Source: CAYLJO01 sp964383905 (GTDB taxonomy: Bacteria > Acidobacteriota > Blastocatellia > Pyrinomonadales > Pyrinomonadaceae). Taken from it: a DNA stretch of 10,770 nucleotides. Numbering within the stretch: position 1 is the first letter of the stretch; each line of letters opens with the position of its first letter. A program made the translations under genes and the position numbers. The notes beneath the pieces were generated by a model that saw nothing but the letters and a program-made list of their open reading frames with translations, made no database searches and was not told the origin of the DNA. The DNA lies in the NCBI GenBank assembly GCA_964383905.1, contig CAYLJO010000209.1, positions 1 to 10,770 on the forward strand, given 5' to 3'. Positions 6,546 to 10,770 of this stretch are shown here, one piece after another.

Positions 6546-6698
6546 GTGCGCGAGCGATTACCTGTGGTAGATGCGGGTAGCGCTTGCTGCGGTATCGTCG
6601 CGCCCGCGGACATCACCAAGTACGCCGCGAAACGCGCCGCCGCCGAAGTCGTCCGTGAGGTATCGGAGCCGAGCAGTTCGGCGTCGGCGGCGGGCTGA
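6546..6698 (+). pseudogene. C-terminal fragment of a CBS-domain protein
   Basis: The frame encodes VRERLPVVDAGSACCGIVAPADITKYA and then EVVREVSEP before a TGA at 6696-6698. R-x-PVVD, G-x-CxGIVxxADI and the trailing AEVVREIS-type helix are those of the second CBS motif of small two-CBS bacterial proteins, which usually bind adenosine nucleotides. The first CBS motif and the N-terminus are absent upstream in all frames, so only about 50 residues remain. The stop codon looks genuine. It lies 46 bases before the hsp20 start and could once have been its neighbour. A TAC-for-AC type ATG at 6462 extends the frame but adds no recognisable sequence. Confidence 0.55.
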
Positions 6699-6744
6699 TG
6701 GACACTCATGTGTAACAACGAAACTAATGGGAAGGAGAGAAACC

Positions 6745-7443
6745 GTGACTAAGACGAAAGAGAATCAGAAAGCAAAAGGGCAGCGCGGGGCGCAGGGCGA
6801 ACGCCAAAGAGGGGGCGGGCAGCAATCATCACAAGCGACACAAAAGGCCACTGAACGTGGCGGCGGAGAGCAGACGGGCATCACGCGCCGCGAGCAATCT
6901 GCGCCGTCGTTGCGGACTGGAAGTCCTTTCACCTTTATGCGCCGCTTCTCTGAGAAGATGGATCGGCTCTTCGAGGACTTCGGCTTCGGGCGCGGCTTTC
7001 TCGCACCTTCGTTCGGAGGTGAGCTGGGCAGGCTCGGCGAGATGGGCAGCTCTATATGGTCGCCGCAGGTCGAGGTCTTCGAGCGCGGAGATCAACTCGT
7101 CGTGCGCGCCGACCTGCCAGGGCTTACCAAAGACGACGTCAACGTTGAGATTAGGGATGACGCGCTCGTGATCCGGGGCGAGCGTAAGAGCGAGCGCGAG
7201 GAGAACGAGGAGGGCCACTACCGCACGGAGCGTTCTTACGGCAGGTTCTACCGCCAGATCCCGCTACCCGAGGGGGTCAATGCCGAGAACGCTAACGCGA
7301 CTTTTCGCAACGGCGTGCTGGAGGTCACGATGCCGGCCCCCGAGCGGGCCGTAGAGCAGCGCGGTCGCCGGCTTGAGATTCGAGAAGGGGTCGAGGGCGA
7401 AGAGCAGCCACGGGCGCGGGGGAAGGCGGCCGGTCAAAAGTAG
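6745..7443 (+). CDS. Small heat-shock protein, Hsp20/alpha-crystallin family
   Basis: An ATP-independent chaperone that forms oligomers and holds unfolding proteins. The preferred start is GTG at 6745, with AGGAG seven bases upstream, giving 232 residues. An in-frame ATG at 6727 would add six residues and overlap that site. Residues 1-60 are a low-complexity Gln/Gly/Arg/Lys-rich segment, likely disordered and longer than usual. A SPFTFMRRFSEKMDRLFEDFG helix follows, then the alpha-crystallin domain (about 107-197), which ends with the hallmark ATFRNGVLEVTMP. A C-terminal L-E-I (210-212) can serve as the I-x-I/V docking motif. Members of this architecture are often heat- or stress-induced, but no CIRCE element or sigma-32-type promoter was seen. 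Confidence 0.93.
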   Translation: MTKTKENQKAKGQRGAQGERQRGGGQQSSQATQKATERGGGEQTGITRREQSAPSLRTGSPFTFMRRFSEKMDRLFEDFGFGRGFLAPSFGGELGRLGEMGSSIWSPQVEVFERGDQLVVRADLPGLTKDDVNVEIRDDALVIRGERKSEREENEEGHYRTERSYGRFYRQIPLPEGVNAENANATFRNGVLEVTMPAPERAVEQRGRRLEIREGVEGEEQPRARGKAAGQK

Positions 7444-7456
7444 CAGGTAGAGGGTA

Positions 7457-7495
7457 GAGCGGGTGACGTGCACCCTTAATGCACGTCACCCGCTC
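7457..7495 (+). terminator. 16-bp perfect hairpin between hsp20 and hdeD
   Basis: A 16-base arm (7457-7472, core GCGGGTGACGTGCA) is exactly repeated in inverse at 7480-7495 around a seven-base loop. It starts 14 bases after the hsp20 stop. There is no T-run, so simple intrinsic termination is doubtful. It may instead be a 3' stabiliser, a partial terminator that sets the hsp20-to-hdeD ratio, or a bidirectional hairpin. Confidence 0.6.
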
Positions 7496-7521
7496 CGCTG
7501 CTGCTGCGAAAGGGGAATGAG

Positions 7522-8091
7522 ATGGCAGTTGTGCTGGCGCGTAACTGGTGGGCGCTTGCTTTACGTGGCCTTTTCGCCCTGCTCTTCGGCCTCCTGGCTT
7601 TCATCTGGCCGGGGCTGACGCTGGCCGTGCTGGTGCTTCTGTTCGGCGCCTACGTGCTGGTGGACGGCATCTTTGCCATCGTCGCGGCCGTGAACGCTCC
7701 GAAGGGGTATGCCCGCTGGTGGGTGCTGCTGCTGGAGGGGATCGTCGACGTCATCGTCGGCCTGCTGACCTTCCTCTGGCCCGCGATGACCGCGCTCGTC
7801 TTGCTCTACTTCATCGCGGCGTGGGCGATCATCACGGGCGTCCTTGAGATCGTGGCGGCCCTCCGCCTGCGCAAAGCCATCCGCAACGAGTGGCTGCTCG
7901 TCTTGAGCGGCGTCCTCTCAATCCTGTTCGGGCTGGCGTTGATGCTGATGCCGGTCGCCGGGGCGCTGGCCGTGGTCTGGCTGATCGGGGCGTACGCCGT
8001 CCTCTTCGGCCTGCTGCTGCTGACGCTCGCGTTGCGGCTGCGGAAGTGGGGGACAGGCATAGCCGGGCAAGGGGGGTCGGGAGCTGGTTGA
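7522..8091 (+). CDS. HdeD-family integral membrane protein (DUF308)
   Basis: A 189-residue protein of the HdeD family, named after the E. coli acid-resistance membrane protein; its biochemical role is not established. It has about six hydrophobic segments (roughly 8-30, 33-57, 65-87, 90-112, 124-144, 148-172) arranged as three repeated hairpins. The repeats show R-G-(L/I)-x-x-(L/I)-x-FG and conserved Trp-Pro turns (AFIWPGLTL, TFLWPAMTA, LMLMPVAGA). The C-terminus is basic and Gly-rich. Length is normal. The start is chosen because AAGGGG lies at good spacing before the second ATG. It follows hsp20 by 78 bases on the same strand and may share its stress-linked expression. Confidence 0.9.
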   Translation: MAVVLARNWWALALRGLFALLFGLLAFIWPGLTLAVLVLLFGAYVLVDGIFAIVAAVNAPKGYARWWVLLLEGIVDVIVGLLTFLWPAMTALVLLYFIAAWAIITGVLEIVAALRLRKAIRNEWLLVLSGVLSILFGLALMLMPVAGALAVVWLIGAYAVLFGLLLLTLALRLRKWGTGIAGQGGSGAG

Positions 8092-8203
8092 TCAGGATGA
8101 AGGCTCCAGGTAGAAAAGCAAGGTGCACCCGGATGACGATTAAATAAGGGCGGTCGGGAATCTAACGGTGAGACAGACGGTCGGAACTTAAGGGGTGAGG
8201 AGG

Positions 8204-8414
8204 ATGGCAGCCGCAAAGCAAAAACTGTCTGCCAAGGAGAATATCAAGAAAGCACAAGAGGCGTGGCAGAAGATTTCGCCCGAAGGGCGCGCAGAAGCCC
8301 GGCCGGAGGGCCGGGAGCGTGAAAAACCCGGGAGCCACCAGGGAGGGTGACTACTACCACATCGAGGTCAGGCCTAAAGACCGGTTAACAACTTTCCGCA
8401 CACTTGATGTCGGC
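8204..8414 (+). pseudogene. Frameshifted and truncated small basic protein
   Basis: The first frame encodes 48 residues starting MAAAKQKLSAKENIKKAQEA and ending at TGA 8348-8350. It has an upstream AAGGGG and adjacent AGGAGG. In the +1 frame the protein clearly continues, with GDYYHIEVRPKDRLTTFRT from 8346 and then LDVGDD. I recall small uncharacterised bacterial proteins that combine the same KENLKKAQEAW start with a YYRIEVRPK..F.TFR..DVG core, so I read this as one gene with a single-base indel between about 8320 and 8346. Homology stops at DVG, where the sequence runs into a receiver-domain fragment on the other strand. The family recollection is from memory and has no assigned function. 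Confidence 0.5.
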
Positions 8415-8555
8415 GATGACGAGTGCGTAAGGCTCTCGGTTAAGATGGGCTAAAGCCTTATCGACGGAGGCGGCCGTCGAGCACGGGTAGCGTTCGCTTA
8501 AAGAGAGGGCGAAGAGTTTTCTCACCGCCTCGTCATCATCGACGATGAGACTGCT
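8403..8555 (-). pseudogene. N-terminal half of a response-regulator receiver domain
   Basis: On the minus strand SSLIVDDDEAVRKLFALSL leads into a stretch ending YALVIADIK. The acidic pocket (DDDE) and the strand carrying the phosphoacceptor Asp (ADI) are standard for CheY-like domains. The protein then diverges (CAESC, stop), losing the conserved MPxMxG turn and the rest of the domain. There is no proper ATG: the frame extends to a TTG at 8600 through residues unlike any receiver start. It is broken at both ends, most clearly at the junction with the plus-strand fragment at 8406-8414. Confidence 0.7.
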
Positions 8556-8660
8556 TCCCTCAATGATATTACCGCACAATATTTTGCCGTTGCAAGACAA
8601 GCTTTAAACCTCGTTGATACAGATTGTACGCACGACACCCCGAGCCTCACGTCAGATTAA

Positions 8661-8804
8661 TCAACCCTGCTTCACCAAATGCGCCTCAGAACCTTTTACC
8701 GGGAGAACCAGAAATCCGAGTCGATGCTCCCGCCGCACCTCAGCCAACTCTGCGTCATCGAAGTGCCTGGTCGAACGTACCAAGATTTTTTCGCTTACCG
8801 TTCT
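8661..8804 (-). pseudogene. Possible C-terminal gene fragment, unrecognised
   Basis: A minus-strand frame open from 8804 to a TGA at 8663-8661 reads like the end of a protein: KILVRSTRHFDDAELAEVRR, a short gap, then LGFLVLPVKGSEAHLVKQG. The mix of hydrophobic strand and amphipathic helix looks natural, and it ends where the transposase remnant begins. Plus-strand frames are also open here, so the coding strand is not decided. I do not recognise the family. Confidence 0.25.
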
Positions 8805-9447
8805 TCACCCATGCCGCGTGTCTGACGCAAGACCTCGACAAGGCCAGCGCCGCCGCCTGTCGGCATCTGTTCAAAGCCTGGGGGAAGCTCGGTTTGCCGT
8901 GCCTGCACCAGTTCGACAACGAAGGATCGTTCTGCGGTGGTCATACGCATCGGCTGATCATCGGTCGCGTCGTGCGGTTGTGCTTGTGGTGCGGGGTGGA
9001 AGCTCTGTTCACGACGATCTACGAGGCAAAACGCAACCATCAGATCGAGACGTTTCACGGGCTGTGGTGCCAAGCATTCTGGTCGGATGCGGTTTGGCAG
9101 CAGTGCGCCAAAACTGATGACCGAGTTGCGCTGTCTGATCCCGGACTTTCAGACCGCGCGGTTGAAGGTTCCGGCCGGGCGCTTTCATTTCATGCGCAAG
9201 GTCGATACAACCGGCTACATCGAATTCCTCAACGAGCGCTGGCTGGTCGGGCCGAAGTGGATTGGCGAATATGTTCGGGCCACGATCAACACGGCCACAC
9301 AGAGCCTGACGATGTCGCACAAGGCCGATGATGGGGCCACTCGGCGAGTGATCAAATCTCATATCTTTCGGATCAAGGAGACTGTCCATGATCTATTACC
9401 GCAGTTCAAACGGAATCGCACAGGATGTCGTGACTGCTTGCCCGGTT
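8803..9447 (+). pseudogene. Decayed DDE (integrase-core) transposase
   Basis: Two plus-strand frames together encode the middle and end of an rve-type transposase. Frame one (to about 9085) has THAACLTQDLDKASAAACRH, then QFDNEGSFCGG with the second catalytic Asp, and EAKRNHQIETFHGLW with the catalytic Glu. The frame then shifts near 9084. Frame two carries LIPDF, AGRFHFMRKVDTTGYIEFLN, ERWLVGPKWIGEYVRATINT and FRIKETVHDLLPQFKRN, a beta-rich C-terminal domain. The N-terminal helix-turn-helix and the first catalytic Asp are missing, and the stretch between the Glu helix and the C-terminal domain looks shorter than I would expect. No terminal inverted repeats were found. The element cannot transpose. 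Confidence 0.75.
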
Positions 9448-9521
9448 AGAAGAGGTGCGATAAAACGCGCACGATGTCGTGATTATTGAGAATTACATCA
9501 TATCCATGAGTTTTGCCGTCT

Positions 9522-10442
9522 TTACTGTCCCCACGCCGGCAGTAGAAATTCAAGGGCATGGCGCTCAACCTTCACGTCAATGAAGTTCGGTGTGCCGATG
9601 AGTCCCGCACGGCTCGGCCACACTTCGTCATCAACGTGAGTATCAAACTCATTCCACTCGATTTGTAAGTGCTGCCCTCTGCGGACGGTCAGTCTCGGCG
9701 AGCAGGGTTTGCCTTTCAAACAGTTATCAAGATACTCGCTCAATTTCTCCCGCTCACCCTCGCTCACGAGGACGACATCGAGAAGGCCATCGCCGGGATC
9801 TGCTGCGGGTGCGAGTTGGAGGTTCGGCCCGATATACCTGATGTTCATCGCCTCCAGCAGAACGTACTCGCCCGACACGTCCTGCCCGTCGAGCGTGGCC
9901 TGCAACTTCTTGGCCGCATAGTTCTGTAGCCGCCCCCTCAACATCTCTAGGACGGACGTGATCCTTTCTTCGGTGTCATCTAAGTGGTCAAGGTCAATGT
10001 TGTCCGTGGCGTCAAGCCTGGACATGGTGCTGGCGAACAACCCCATGCCTATGCCCTCGATGAAGTAGTTAGACTCCCACGGGGGGGTGATGACGCCGAC
10101 ATCGAACCTCACCCGGCGCGCCGCCGCCCACCCAGCTATTAACTGCTCGAGCGACAGGTCAGTCAATCCAACTGCCTTTGAGATGTTATTGGCAGTCCCC
10201 AGCGGGAGGACGGCGATGGGCACGCGCCGACCGACGAGTCGCTTGGCGACCTTGCCGACCGTGCCATCTCCTCCGGCCGCCGCGACGAGGTCGCCGGGAT
10301 CCTCCAGCGCGCCGTCCCAATCGCCCTCTTTCGACGATTGGTAGGTGACCTTGTGCCCCGCCTTACGCACGAGTGCCAACAGATCATCACCCGATGGCTG
10401 CTCGTTGCCCGCCCCTGGGTTGTGAATCAACGTCACCCGCAT
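9522..10442 (-). CDS. Diacylglycerol kinase family lipid kinase (YegS/BmrU type)
   Basis: The predicted cytosolic enzyme phosphorylates a lipid hydroxyl, such as diacylglycerol, using ATP. The natural substrate cannot be told. It has 306 residues from the ATG at 10442, chosen because GAGGTGG lies eight bases upstream; an in-frame ATG at 10487 would add 15 unlikely residues. Family motifs are HNPGAG (7-12), the nucleotide loop GGDGTVGKVA (57-66) and PLGTANN (80-86), followed by the two-domain beta-sandwich fold. GDGLLDVVLV is near residue 220, and a VDDEVWP motif close to the C-terminus corresponds to the usual DGE. Length and order are normal. It is flanked by a dead transposase and a receiver fragment, so it appears to be transcribed alone. 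Confidence 0.92.
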   Translation of the reverse strand: MRVTLIHNPGAGNEQPSGDDLLALVRKAGHKVTYQSSKEGDWDGALEDPGDLVAAAGGDGTVGKVAKRLVGRRVPIAVLPLGTANNISKAVGLTDLSLEQLIAGWAAARRVRFDVGVITPPWESNYFIEGIGMGLFASTMSRLDATDNIDLDHLDDTEERITSVLEMLRGRLQNYAAKKLQATLDGQDVSGEYVLLEAMNIRYIGPNLQLAPAADPGDGLLDVVLVSEGEREKLSEYLDNCLKGKPCSPRLTVRRGQHLQIEWNEFDTHVDDEVWPSRAGLIGTPNFIDVKVERHALEFLLPAWGQ

Positions 10443-10553
10443 GAGTGCGCCACCTCGATGAAAATGGAGCAATCCTCTGCCGGGCACGCGATCACCGCTT
10501 CACGCCCGCTCTCTTATAAGCTCTCCTATAGGCAGCGTACAACCCTTTCCCGT

Positions 10554-10710
10554 TTAAGCACCCCCTGTCCGTCCGGCAAGGCTCGCCACGGCGGTTGCTA
10601 ACTCCATCGGCTCGACCGGCTTCGCCACGCGAACTAGGTCGCCTGCCGCAAGGGTCTGCTCGCGACCCTCAGTTCTTGCCTATGCTGTCAGCGCTAAAGC
10701 AGTAACCCTC
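10554..10710 (-). pseudogene. C-terminal part of a receiver domain with an internal stop
   Basis: The minus-strand frame ending at TAA (10556-10554) encodes ARTEGREQTLAAGDLVRVAK then PVEPMELATAVASLAGRTG. This is the last third of a CheY-like receiver, with the conserved Lys-Pro after the final strand (AKPVEP). Just upstream the frame reads VTALALTA followed by TAG at 10682-10680. Receivers normally have ALTAYA here, so TAG stands in place of the Tyr codon. The gene is therefore broken, either a response regulator or the C-terminal receiver of a hybrid kinase. The part before about 10710 is not clearly alignable. Confidence 0.6.
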
Positions 10711-10770
10711 CCCAGCCCTGCGCCTCCCGCAGCCAGTCATTGAGCATGATCCTGCCGGCCCCTCCTCCGG

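Noticed and set aside
6571..6744. Upstream extension of hsp20 to an ATG at 6571
   Set aside because: That stretch overlaps the CBS fragment in another frame and is not chaperone-like; GTG at 6745 has a well-placed AGGAG.
9422..9482. GATGTCGTGA occurs twice (about 9424 and 9473) and resembles the complement of the intron 5' exon
   Set aside because: The match is only about ten bases and does not extend across the intron junction, so it is probably chance; it is also not a convincing transposon end.
10443..10487. Upstream start of the lipid kinase
   Set aside because: The extra 15 residues are not conserved in kind, and the internal ATG at 10442 has GAGGTGG at good spacing directly before the MRVTLIHNPGAG motif.
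1..10770. CRISPR arrays, tRNA and rRNA genes, restriction or retron systems
   Set aside because: No regularly spaced repeats, cloverleaf with CCA-type ends, rRNA segments or defence genes were seen. The only reverse transcriptase belongs to the group II intron.

Overview
This looks like a GC-rich bacterial chromosome segment from an environmental organism. The signs are a bacterial group II intron, an integron-type gene cassette, Shine-Dalgarno-led genes with ATG or GTG starts, and two-component and toxin-antitoxin fragments. I cannot name a phylum from the sequence. The window is accessory DNA: nine genes look intact, and between them lie at least seven broken or partial genes and several mobile-element traces.

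Layout, left to right. Bases 13-2406 are a nearly complete group II intron with a GTGCG 5' end, a maturase ORF (RT, domain X, HNH) and clear domains V and VI. The 12 bases before it and the sequence after it are its exons. It appears to sit antisense to a short minus-strand ORF. Next on the minus strand are the C-terminal tail of an alpha/beta hydrolase and an intact zinc-dependent alcohol dehydrogenase (2725-3759). Bases 4043-4915 look like an integron cassette region read on the minus strand: a core-like GTTAGCC, an SMI1/KNR4 family gene, a 100-base attC-like site, then the first 19 codons of a hicB antitoxin gene. An unrecognised small membrane-protein ORF and an exported protein-L-isoaspartate methyltransferase (pcm) follow, also on the minus strand.

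Bases 6048-6744 hold no intact gene, but contain two perfect dyads, a hairpin and the tail of a CBS-domain protein. Then come two plus-strand stress genes: a small heat-shock protein (Hsp20) and an HdeD-family membrane protein, separated by a 16-bp perfect hairpin. Downstream lies a scrap region: a frameshifted small basic gene that fuses at a shared GATGTCGGC to a truncated response-regulator receiver domain, followed by a decayed DDE transposase. The window ends with an intact diacylglycerol/lipid kinase (minus strand) and the tail of another receiver domain with an in-frame TAG.

The intact genes share a protein repair and stress theme: isoaspartyl repair, small chaperone, HdeD, and an aldehyde/alcohol reductase. 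They are not one operon. The most interesting part is the 4043-4915 cassette. I found no clear evidence of a wholly new multi-gene system.
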